Of a stretch of DNA of 64,000 nucleotides, positions 49,301 through 57,886 are shown piece after piece. This DNA is from Lewinellaceae bacterium (GTDB taxonomy: Bacteria > Bacteroidota > Bacteroidia > Chitinophagales > Saprospiraceae), in the NCBI GenBank assembly GCA_016716135.1, contig JADJWX010000004.1, positions 1 through 64,000 of the forward strand. The letters run 5' to 3'. The position numbers were made by a program, and so were the translations under genes. Below the pieces are notes generated by a model. It ran no database searches and was not told where the DNA came from. It worked only from the letters and a program-made list of their open reading frames with translations. Every line of letters starts with the position of its first letter. The first letter of the stretch is position 1.

Positions 49301-50383
49301 AAATTTGACCTTGATGACACCGAATCCGCTCGTGCCCAACCAGGCGATGCCGGAACGGTCGACAAAAAAGGTCGGCAAATAAAAAAACTGGTTCTGCGTA
49401 AATGAACCTGTACAGGTCCATGCCAGGTCGGGCGCCCCACCGGAGGCCAGTACCCTAACCGGTCCTTTTGTCAGCGTATTTTTCCACAATTGCCACAAAT
49501 ACCCGTCCTTATCCAGTCGGAAAATTGGCCTCAGGTGTGCCAAACCTCCCGATTCCGTGCCGATCAGGTGGCGGTGACGCACACCGTTTGACCAGGAGAT
49601 CAGTTCAAATTTTGAGTTGATGTCAACACCGTCCGTTGTTTCGTACCATATGCCTTCCAACCAGATTTGACCGCTGCGGTCTTCACCGATAATAAATACA
49701 CGTGCATCCGGCAGGCCTTCCAGGGTCATTTGCCCGCTGGTGGGGTTGATCTGGTAGAAGCCCCGGGAGGTTCCGACGAGTACGGTTTGGTTTGGGCTCA
49801 ACAGGATAGAGGTGACTTCCGATGGCTGGCCTGTCTGTTGCCGCGCTTCGATAACCTGGTAAGGTAGATCGGGGAAAGCGTTGCCGGCTGCCGCCGCTTT
49901 TTCCAGGGTAGCTTCCGGCACCTCAAATTTCCAGATTTTGGTGCCACTCACAACCCATATTGTCCCATCGGGCAATTCCACAAACCGCGATGCGCGATAA
50001 TCCTGGTCTTCATCATAACCCGTGAGACCGGGCGGTTGGAGGTGAAAAAAAAGGCCGGTCTGCGGCACAAATAAGTCCAGCCCATCGGAATGGCATACCC
50101 ATATCCGGCCGTGGCTGTCTTCAAACAGTTTCCGGATTTCGCTGCTGGCTAAGGAAAAACGGTTGAATGGATCATGGGTATAAATTTGGAACTGGTAGCC
50201 ATCGTAACGATTCAGGCCGTTTTTGGTGGCGATCCACAGGAAGTCGTCCCGGCTTTGAAGGATGTCAAATATCATACCCTGCGACAACCCCTGGTCCGTG
50301 GAGAGCAGGGTAAAATCCGTTGTCGTCTGCGCAAAAAGTCGACAAGAAAAAAAGAAGAGCAGCAGTACAGATGTCCTGGGCAT
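46313..50383 (-). CDS. Hybrid two-component system regulator: propeller sensor, Y_Y_Y, kinase, receiver, AraC
   Basis: Intact, 1356 residues. A signal segment (1-19) is followed by propeller repeats (~25-690; FLWIATKNGLNRYDG, HIWLSTNKGLCRF) and a Y_Y_Y domain (~700-780). A transmembrane helix (WASGWAYLLYAGAVGALIWGL) precedes the HisKA domain with phospho-His843 in FFTNITHEFRTPLTVILG. The HATPase_c domain has DTGAGIAANELPHIF and GTGIGLALTKEL. The receiver has Asp1155 in DLIVSDVMMPEKDG, and the C-terminal AraC helix-turn-helix ends YEVGFSTPNYFSDAFFEEFG. It is a different subgroup from the HTCS at 15115 and 30810, which share FRIGIDDY receivers. It heads a run of minus-strand secreted-protein genes, which are plausible targets. 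It is divergent from yjdM. Confidence 0.95.
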   Translation of the reverse strand: MPRTSVLLLFFFSCRLFAQTTTDFTLLSTDQGLSQGMIFDILQSRDDFLWIATKNGLNRYDGYQFQIYTHDPFNRFSLASSEIRKLFEDSHGRIWVCHSDGLDLFVPQTGLFFHLQPPGLTGYDEDQDYRASRFVELPDGTIWVVSGTKIWKFEVPEATLEKAAAAGNAFPDLPYQVIEARQQTGQPSEVTSILLSPNQTVLVGTSRGFYQINPTSGQMTLEGLPDARVFIIGEDRSGQIWLEGIWYETTDGVDINSKFELISWSNGVRHRHLIGTESGGLAHLRPIFRLDKDGYLWQLWKNTLTKGPVRVLASGGAPDLAWTCTGSFTQNQFFYLPTFFVDRSGIAWLGTSGFGVIKVKFTQPKFNSYLPFTTQRQIFEDPQGRFFSSIDKSKLYLSEKFDRYEANSWMPGVSFFGNFSIVFDKAGCCWYNLCDGLLNRIDAHTRQRSQFAWQGFGLVQAPDGNLYSAGETGLHQFNPETEKSKFFPFEQVQKTPGLATYSHFVYPGVDNTLWIFGFEGLIWASAKPGGFKFSYLKNNPDEPQSLSNNSVLCVLDDPLDPRRFLWVGTKGGLNRLDKKTGHFKHFKTAQGLPDDVVYGILPDNNGHIWLSTNKGLCRFHVREETTKNFTVADGLQNNEFNQSSYLKTRSGTLIFGGVNGLTVFNPDSLRFNTHAPQTHIVGIKVNNKPLAPGEAVVGKFAHDQNFLALEFAALEFSNPAQNRYRYQLLRRTFWGHSPEDTWVDLGEKNVVQFANLSPGAYTFRVLGSNNDGLWSRQPAEFQFTIRPPWWASGWAYLLYAGAVGALIWGLYRYQMRQKLEQEETRRLRELDEFKSNFFTNITHEFRTPLTVILGTTEQLAAGSDHWAVAAERAAVKSKLGLVKRNSENLMRLINQMLDLAKLESKSLAINYVQGDVLPYLRYIAESLHSLANAQNVLLLVESPERSIVMDYDPERLLQIVYNLLSNAIKFTPSGGKIVLHVTAEKQPLTSHPTLKITVSDTGAGIAANELPHIFDRFYQAKNLEKAKSGGTGIGLALTKELVAMLGGEISVQSKVGKGTVFTVRLPVTSNAPVSAHPTSVEKLLTPAMASPADGLPEFRSSDANLQTILLIEDNPDVVEYLTACLQKNYTLDFAYNGRSGIEKAQEGIPDLIVSDVMMPEKDGYEVCETLKNDERTSHIPIVLLTAKAGVENRIAGLRRGADAYLAKPFHEEELLVTLANLLDLRRKLQARYSTANFVAGTPPENRDKNAGPEDAFLRKIVAQLERQLGNPDFGVPQLSREMGLSQSQLYRKIKALTDLSTAAFIRRVRLQKGKQLLDTTDLTMAEIAYEVGFSTPNYFSDAFFEEFGVRPNAMRN

Positions 50384-50558
50384 TTACAGGCCGTAGATTA
50401 AATCAGGGTGCAATTTAAAGCTTTTGAAAAGCTGTTGCCAAGCACTGCAGTGGCCGCCGGTATTGTTGATCGTAAAACAGGGGTATTAAGAGGTGGACCG
50501 GTTTTTACCAATGGGATTTACTTTTCTATCTTCGCCGCTTTCCAATCAAATAAATGCC

Positions 50559-50903
50559 ATGCCTGATTCAAAACCTTGCCCCGCCTGCCACTCTACGGTC
50601 ACCTACGATTCCGGCCTGCTCTGGGTCTGCGCTGAATGCGGCGAGGAGTGGGACCCGCAACAAGTCGCCGATGCCGATGCCGATGCTATGCTGGTGGTAA
50701 AAGACGCCAACGGCAATGTGTTGCAAGACGGCGATAGTATAATCGTGCTCAAAGACCTTCCGGTGAAAGGCATGCCCAAGCCAGTCAAGGCCGGCACCAA
50801 GGTGAAAAACATCCGGCTCACCGACGGCGACCACAATATCGATTGCAAAATTGAAGGTTTCGGCGCCATGGGGCTGAAGTCGGAATTTGTGCGGAAGGCC
50901 TGA
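50559..50903 (+). CDS. yjdM: YjdM/PhnA-family zinc-ribbon protein
   Basis: A 114-residue cytoplasmic protein of the YjdM (formerly PhnA) family. An N-terminal zinc ribbon has Cys7, Cys10, Cys24 and Cys27 (CPAC … CAEC), followed by the conserved beta-barrel with DANGNVLQDGDSIIVLKDLPVKG and the closing KIEGFGAMGLKSEFVRK. The start at 50559 fits the family length; an upstream in-frame ATG would add 22 unrelated residues. The precise biochemical role of the family is unsettled. It is an isolated housekeeping-type gene convergent with the giant gene at 50987, and its TGA overlaps the first base of the shared palindrome. Confidence 0.93.
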   Translation: MPDSKPCPACHSTVTYDSGLLWVCAECGEEWDPQQVADADADAMLVVKDANGNVLQDGDSIIVLKDLPVKGMPKPVKAGTKVKNIRLTDGDHNIDCKIEGFGAMGLKSEFVRKA

Positions 50904-50985
50904 ACCTGTCAGGTCGGTTTTTTCAAAAAAAAGCCCCCCGCTGCTGGCGGGGGGCTTTTTTTTGAAAAAACCGACCTGACAGGTT
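50903..50985. terminator. Long palindrome, bidirectional terminator type (copy 3)
   Basis: Same arms as copies 1 and 2 (AACCTGTCAGGTCGG), then A8, a 9-base stem (GCCCCCCGC/GCGGGGGGC), loop TGCTG, and T8. It fills the whole gap between the convergent stops of yjdM and the gene at 50987, so it can terminate both. Confidence 0.9.
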
Positions 50986-50986
50986 A

Positions 50987-52406
50987 TCAATTCCCCACCC
51001 GGACCATCCGCTTCGTCAGCGTTCCGAACGGTGTAGTCAATTCATAAAACAAGACCCCGGAAGCAGCCAAACCGTCGAGCCGCAACGTTTCAGCCGAATA
51101 CCCCACCGGGTACTCGCCGTCGCGCTGCCACAGCAAGCGCCCCGTTGCATCGAACACCCGCAACTGCGCCGCGCAGGCCCCCGGCAGCACAAAACCGATT
51201 GCCGTTTCAGCCGTGAAGGGATTGGGCTGGTTTTGCAGCAGCAGGTATTGGTTTCCGCCCGGATTGAGGGTGCTGGTGTACGGACTGTAATTCAACTCCA
51301 TTGCCGCTTGTTCCAGTGCGCTGTTGAATGCTGCTGCCGGTAAAATCGCGTCGTCGAGCCGCAGCTGATCGCTGAGCAGCATGCCCGGATTCCAGCGCCC
51401 TGAAATGCAGGCGGAAAACTTCGGTCCCGCCGGGCAGCGCAACCGCTGTGGTGGTTCCGGTCCATACCGCCCGGATTTCACCTGCAGCAAGCCCGAACAA
51501 ACCGAAATCACTCGTTGCCAGGGGCAAAACACCGCCCTGGACCACCTCTACACTGTCGAAGTGCAAATGCTGCGGGTCAAATTTCAGGGCAAACTGCCAA
51601 GCCGCCAAATCGTCGAAGGCATCCGCTGTAAGTGTCACCACCACCGGTTTGCCCTGTTCGAGCAGCCGGTCTTCGGCACGAAGCACCAGTGGCGCCGGGC
51701 TGTTGGAACCGCCGCCGAAATTGGCCGGGTCGGCGAAGTTGGCGATTACATCGCCGATTTTTATGCCGTAAAAATCCTGTCCCGGCTGGTCGGTGCTCAC
51801 CCCCGTCAGGTCAATCTGCTCGGGGAAACCCCAGGGCGGCAGCACCGGCGTCCAGGTCTGCGTAACGAAGCGCCAGGACTTTTTAAATTGTGAAAACACC
51901 AGTGGGTTGCCCAGCAGGAGCTGTTTAATCAGCGTGGCGTCGAACGTCGACACCGAGTTGCTGCCGTTCACATCGCAGGCGATAATCCGGTACGGATCGG
52001 TGATGACATTTATCCCGGTCAGATGTTGCTGAATGGCGAGGGCGTCGTTGACAAACAGGCCGTTGCTGAAATTGATGTTTTTGACGGGTTTCAAGGTGAA
52101 ATTACCCGTTTGCGGCAGCAAGATGAAACTAAAATCGCCATTCACATCCGTCAGGTCGCTACCGGTGGCGCTACCGCTGAGGTTGACGGTGGCTTGTTCA
52201 ACCGGCGTACTCAGGTCAGTCGACCAAAGGATGGTTCCGCTGATCTCCAGGCAGGCCTGTACGGTAACTGTAAACATGCAACTGCTTTGCAAACCCGCGC
52301 CGTCTGTAGCGGTGTAAGTCACCGTGGTGACACCGGCGTTGAACGTCAGCCCGCTGGCCTGGCCGTTGCCGCTGCCCGTCGTGGCGCCGCTCAAGGCGTA
52401 GGTCAG
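50987..52406 (-). repeat. 3' cassette duplication, copy A (pairs with 56470-57886)
   Basis: These ~1.42 kb are nearly identical, with scattered substitutions, to 56470-57886 in the same orientation. They encode the end of a HYR domain and the whole carboxypeptidase-regulatory/dockerin/cohesin/T9SS cassette. Similarity fades abruptly just before the ALSGATTGSG segment, where the upstream HYR sequences differ. Confidence 0.85.
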
Positions 52407-55400
52407 GCTGGCGCCGCAGTTGTCGTTGGGGGTCGCGTCTATACCGCTTACAATGGCAGAGCAGGGGCTGGTATTGTCAAAAGGTACGCTTTGGTTGGCC
52501 GGGCAGCTGATTGATGGCGGCGTAACATCCTCTACAGTCACTGTCTGCGAGCAGCTGCTGGTGCAGCCGTTGGCCGTCACTGTCACCGTAATAGTAAAGG
52601 TGCCTGTAGTACCGGCAGTAACCGTCACAGAAGCCATATTCGTAGGCGCATTAAGGGAAGCACCTGTGCCATTGGCATCAATGCTCCACTGGTAAGTGCC
52701 TCCGCCGGCAGTGTACACATGGCCGGCGGAGGCAGGGCAGACGGAGGTGGGGCCGGAAGTGATGTTGCAGGAGGGGTTGGCCACGCCCGTCCCCTGAATA
52801 GCAAAATCATACGGATTTTCATCGCTGTCATCATTGGCGATATTCACCGTAGCCGATCGCAAGCCCGCGGCCGAGGGGTCGAAGGTGACCGTAAAGGTGG
52901 TAGCGTTACCACCGGTGATGGTCGCCGGCAGGGTAATGCCACCCACGGTAAAATCGGCCATGTTGGCGCCCGAGAGGGTGATGCCGGCTGCCGGTATGGT
53001 GAGGTCGGCCGTGCCGGTATTTTCGATGGTGAAGGTTCGCACCACCGTGCCGCTGTTCACGCAGGCATTTTCGAAGTCGGTATGATCGGCCACGTCGGGC
53101 GTGACGTCGCCATCGGCGATGCTGAGGCTGTTGCCTTTGAGGTTGATTTCCGGAGCAGTGGCAGTGAAAGTGTACTGCGCGATAAAAATATCACCGCTCG
53201 TAGCCACCGCCGTGCGGTCGCTGGTTCCCACGCCCGGGTCGAAGTCCACCGTTTCGTCAAACCGCCCGCCTGCGGCGACTTTTCCGGCGGCGCCGGCCGC
53301 GATACAGTAGCCGGCGTCACTACCCGTGCTGCCCGCCTGCATGGCCTCCACGTAATTGCCCGAAGCGTCGTATTTGGCGATAAAGATGTCATTCCCTCCT
53401 GCGCTCGCCAGGGTCGCCGTGCCCGCACCGGGGTCAAAATCCACGTTTGTGGTATTAAAAAAACCGGTCACGTGCACGTTACCGCTGCCGTCCAGGGCAA
53501 GGCCGAGGCCTTGATCTCCGCTCGTGTTGCCTACCCGTTTGGCCCAAACGTAATTGCCCGAGGCGTCGTATTTGGCGATAAAGATGTCCGCACTACCCGC
53601 GCTTGACAGGTTTTCGGTATTTGGGCCTGGGTCGAAATCCACGTTCGTGGCCTGAAAATAACCTGTCACATGTACATTTCCACTGCCGTCCACGGCAATG
53701 CCGTAGCCAATGTCGTCGCTCGTACTGCCTACCCGGTTGGCCCACATATAATTGCCCGAGGCGTCGTATTTTGCGATAAAGATGTCATTATTGCCCGCGC
53801 TCGACAGGTTTGCCGTGCCGGCGCTCGGGTCAAAATCCACGTTCGTGCCCCGAAAACCACCCGTCACGTGTACATTTCCGCTGCCGTCCACGGCAAGGCC
53901 GTAGCCATTGTCGGCGCCGGTGCTGCCGACCCGGTTGGCCCATAAATAACCGCCGGAGGCGTCGTATTTAGCAATAAAAATGTCCGCACCACCCGCGCTC
54001 GACAGGGGCGCCGTGCCTATTCCAGGGTCGAAATCCACGTTCGAACCCAGAAAAATACCTGTCACGTATATGTTCCCACTGCCGTCCACGGCAAGGCCAT
54101 AGCCAATGTCGGTGCTTGTGCCGCCTATCCGCTTGGCCCACACATAATTGCCCGAGGCGTCGTATTTGGCAACAAACAGGTCTACAGCGGAACTCGACAG
54201 GAGCGCCGTGCCCGCACCGGGGTCAAAATCTATGTTCGATCCACTAAATTGACCCGTCACGTGAACATTCCCGCCGGCATCCACGGCCAGGCCGTAGCCA
54301 ATGTCGGTGCTCGTGCCGCCTATCCGCTTGGCCCAAACATAATTGCCCGAGGCGTCGTATTTGGCGATAAAAATGTCACTGCCCCCCGCGCTCGTCAAGT
54401 ACGCCGTGCCGGCCCCGGGATCAAAATCCACATACAAACCCTGAAAAGAACCCGTCGCATACACATTGCCCGAGGCATCGCGCGCGATGGCCCGGCACTC
54501 CATCAGAGTAGGTGTCGGCGCGGTGTTGTTGTATTGCCCCCAGTTGACGGCCCAGTCGTAGTTTCCGGCAGCGGATAGCCGGAGGGCAAAAGCGTCAGAA
54601 TTGCCGGCCCCGGCGCTCAATTCGGCGGTGCCGGCTCCGGGGTCGAAATCAACGTCAGTGCCCCGAAAAGAACCCGTCACGTGCACGTTGCCGCTGCCGT
54701 CCACGGCAAGGCCAAGGCCTTGGTCGTTAATCGTGCCGCCTATCCGCTTGGCCCACACATAATTGCCCGAGGCGTTGTATTTGGCGATGAATATGTCATC
54801 GCTCCCCGCACTCGAAAGGTTCGCCGTGCCACCACCGGGGTCGAAATCAACGTTCGTGCCCTGAAATTGACCCGTCACATGCACATTGCCGCTGCCGTCC
54901 AACGCAAGGCCGTTGCCATAATTGACACCTGTGTTGCCTACCTGTTTGGCCCACACATAATTGCCCGAGGCGTTGTATTTGGCAATAAATATGTCAACAT
55001 TGCCTATGCTTGTCAGGTTTGCCGGGCCTGCGCCGGGGTCAAAATCCACCGTTGCCTGAAAAAAACCCGTCAAGTGCACATTGCCGCTCCCGTCCACGGC
55101 AAGGCTATTACCAGTGTCGCTGCCTGAGCCGCCCACCCGGTTGGCCCACACATAGTTGCCTGAAGCGTCGTATTTGGCAATAAAGATGTCAATATTGCCC
55201 GCGCTCGTCAGGTTCGCCGTGCCTGCGCCAGGGTCGAAATCAGCCGTGCCAGTAAAATGACCCGTCACATGCACATTCCCGCTGACATCTAAAGCAAGGC
55301 CGTAGCCAACGTCGCTAAGTCCGTTTGAGGAGCCTACCCGATTGGCCCACACATAATTGCCCGAGGCGTCGTATTTGGCGATAAATATGTCAGTAGTGAA

Positions 55401-56075
55401 CGAGTTGCTTGAAAGGTTTACTATGCCCGGGCCCGGGTCGAAATCAACGTTATTGCCCCGAAAAGAGCCCGTCAAGTGCACATTCCCGATCCCGTCCACG
55501 GCAATGCCCCTACCTTGTTCGCCACTTGTGCCGCCTACCCGATTGGCCCACACATAGTTGCCAGAAGCATCGTATTTGGCGAAAAATATGTCAATACCGC
55601 CCGCGCTCGACAGGTTCTCCGTGCCGGGCCCGGGGTCGAAATCAACGTTCGATCCACTAAAATAACCCGTCACGTGTACATTCCCGCTGCCATCCACAGC
55701 GAGGCCGTAGCCAATGTCGCCGCCCGTGCCGCCTATCCTGTTAGCCCAGATATAGTTGCCCGAAGCGTCGTATTTGGCGACAAATATGTCATCACCGCCC
55801 GCGCTCGTCAGGTTTGCCGTGCCGGGCCCGGGGTCAAAATCAGCCGTGCCGGCAAAAGATCCTGTCACGTACACATTGCCCGAGGCATCGTAGGCGACGG
55901 CGTAGCCTTGGTCTGTACCGCCGATGAAGGCTTGGGAAAAGGGTTGGTTTACCCAATCGAGGATTTGGCCGGAAGCAGTGCCCGCAGCCAGCAGCAGCGC
56001 AAGGGCCGGCAGGCCGCCAAAGAACAGGGTACGGAAAAAGGAGGGGAAGCGGGAAACAAGTACTTGTGGTTTCAT
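50987..56075 (-). CDS. Giant secreted SBBP propeller protein with choice-of-anchor-D, HYR, dockerin/cohesin-like cassette, T9SS (frame broken near 51387)
   Basis: About 1,696 residues if repaired. Signal peptide ~15-37 (…LALLLAAGTASG). About fourteen SBBP repeats follow (~38-970; YGLAVDGSGNVHVTGYF … DIFIAKYDASGNYVWANRVG). The middle unit is degenerate (NSDAFALRLSAAGNYDWAVNWGQY), as expected if there are two seven-bladed propellers. Then come a choice-of-anchor-D unit (NSLSIADGDVTPDVADHTDF), a PKD/HYR region and the common cassette: carboxypeptidase-regulatory-like, dockerin-like DVNGSNSVSTFDATLIKQ, cohesin-like DLAAWQFALKFDPQHLHF, T9SS ending VRVGN. An extra G at 51384-51388 (CCCGG here, CCCG in the paralogue at ~56868) breaks the frame inside …ALESG/MLLSDQLRLDDA. 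The last 1.4 kb is nearly identical to that of the next gene. Confidence 0.85.
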
Positions 56076-56387
56076 AAACGTGATTAATTAAACACAGCCG
56101 CCCTACCCGGCAGGGCCTGCCGGATACGCGGTTTTTGAACATATTTTTTTACTATGAATTCCCGCCCAAAGCAGGAAAAAAGGAGAGCGAAAAAAGCAAT
56201 GCCTTATTCTTTGGCATTCGACGCTCACGAGTTATACGGATTAAATTCTGGATTACAATAAACAAAAACAGGCCAAATCATTTAAAAACAGCCCATTGCT
56301 TTGGTTTAGTTTATCGGGTCAACCATCTTGTCAAGTTAACGAGGGCTGTTTAATCCTGAAAATTGGGATATGCTGGGAATTCCCCCA
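56076..56387. other. Gene-free leader region of 312 bases
   Basis: This is the upstream region of the minus-strand gene starting at 56075. It contains a perfect inverted pair CCGGCAGG/CCTGCCGG at ~56111-56128. A longer-range pair, AAACAGCCC (~56285) with GGGCTGTTT (~56343), is followed by a T run when read on the minus strand, so it could be an upstream terminator or attenuator. A 72-codon plus-strand frame here has no supporting features and I leave it out. Confidence 0.45.
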
Positions 56388-56468
56388 AACCTGTCCGGTC
56401 GGTTTTTTCAAAAAAAGCTCCCCGCTGATGGCGCGGGCTTTTTTTTGAAAAAACCGATCGGACAGGTT
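56388..56468. terminator. Long palindrome, bidirectional terminator type (copy 4, arm variant)
   Basis: AACCTGTCCGGTCGG arms instead of AACCTGTCAGGTCGG, with the matching change in the opposite arm (CCGATCGGACAGGTT), then A7, a GC stem, loop TGATG, and T8. The A-T pair of copies 1-3 is replaced by C-G here, so pairing is kept. It follows the stop of the gene at 56470 by 1 base. Confidence 0.85.
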
Positions 56469-56469
56469 A

Positions 56470-57886
56470 TCAATTCCCAACCCGGACCATACGCTTCGTC
56501 AAGGTCCCGAACGGTGTAGTCAATTCATAAAACAAGACCCCGGAAGCCGTCAAACCGTCGAGCCGCAACGTTTCAGCCGAAAACCCTGCCGGGTACTCGC
56601 CGTCGCGCTGCCACAGCAACCGCCCCGTCGCATCGAACACACGTAACTGCGCCGCGCAGGCGCCCGGCAGCACGAAACCGATCGCCGTTTCAGCCGTGAA
56701 GGGATTTGGCTGGTTTTGCAGCAGCAGGTATTGGTTTCCGTCCGGGTTGAGGGTGCTGGTGTACGGACTGTAATTCAACTCCATTGCCGCTTGTTCCAGT
56801 GCGCTGTTGAATGCTGCTGCCGGTAAAATCGCGTCGTCGAGCCGCAGCTGATCGCTGAGCAGCATGCCCGATTCCAGCGCCGTGAAATGCAGTCGGAAAA
56901 CTTCGGTCCCGCCGGGCAATCCAACCGCCGTGGCCCCGGACCATACCGCCCGCAGCTCCCCGGCCGACAAACCGAACAAGCCGAAATCAGCTGCTGCCAA
57001 CGGCAAAACACCGCCCTGGACCACCTCTACACTGTCGAAGTGCAAATGCTGCGGGTCAAATTTCAGGGCAAACTGCCATGCTGCCAAATCGTCGAAGGCA
57101 TCCGCTGTGAGGGTCACCACCACCGGTTTGCCCTGTTCGAGCAGCCGGTCGTCGGCACGCAGCACCAGTGGCGCCGGGCTGTTGGAACCACCGCCGAAAT
57201 TGGCCGGGTCGGCGAAGTTGGCGATCACGTCGCCGATTTTTATGCCGTAAAAATCCTGTCCCGGCTGGTCGGTGCTCACCCCCGTCAGGTCAATCTGCTC
57301 GGGGAAACCCCAGGGCGGCAGCACCGGCGTCCAGGTCTGCGTAACGAAGCGCCAGGACTTTTTAAAATGTGAAAACACCAGTGGGTTGCCCAGCAGGAGC
57401 TGTTTAACCAGTGTGGCGTCGAACGTCGACACCGAGTTGCTGCCGTTTACGTCGCAGGCAATAATCCGGTACGGATCGGTGATAGCATTTATCCCCGTCA
57501 GATGTTGCTGAATGGCCAGGGCGTCGTTGACAAAAATGCCGTTGCTGAAATTGATGTTTTTGACGGGTTTCAAGGTGAAATTACCCGTTTGTGGCAACAA
57601 ACTGAAACTAAAATCGCCATTCACATCCGTCAGGTCGCTACCGGTGGCACTACCGCTGAGGTCGACGGTGGCTTGTTCAACCGGCGTACTCAGGTCAGTC
57701 GACCAAAGGATGGTTCCGCTGATCTCCAGGCAGGCCTGTACGGTAACTGTAAACATGCAACTGCTTTGCAAACCCGCGCCGTCTGTAGCGGTGTAAGTCA
57801 CCGTGGTGACACCGGCGTTGAACGTCAGCCCGCTGGCCTGGCCGTTGCCGCTGCCCGTCGTGACGCCGCTCAGGGCATAGGTCAAT
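56470..57886 (-). repeat. 3' cassette duplication, copy B (pairs with 50987-52406)
   Basis: Same-orientation near-identical copy of the 1.4-kb 3' end described at 50987. Its frame is intact, which shows that the single extra G in copy A is the deviation. Confidence 0.85.

Noticed and set aside
56135..56353. A 72-codon plus-strand ORF
   Set aside because: It lies in the leader of a divergent giant gene, with AT-rich composition unlike local genes and no domain.
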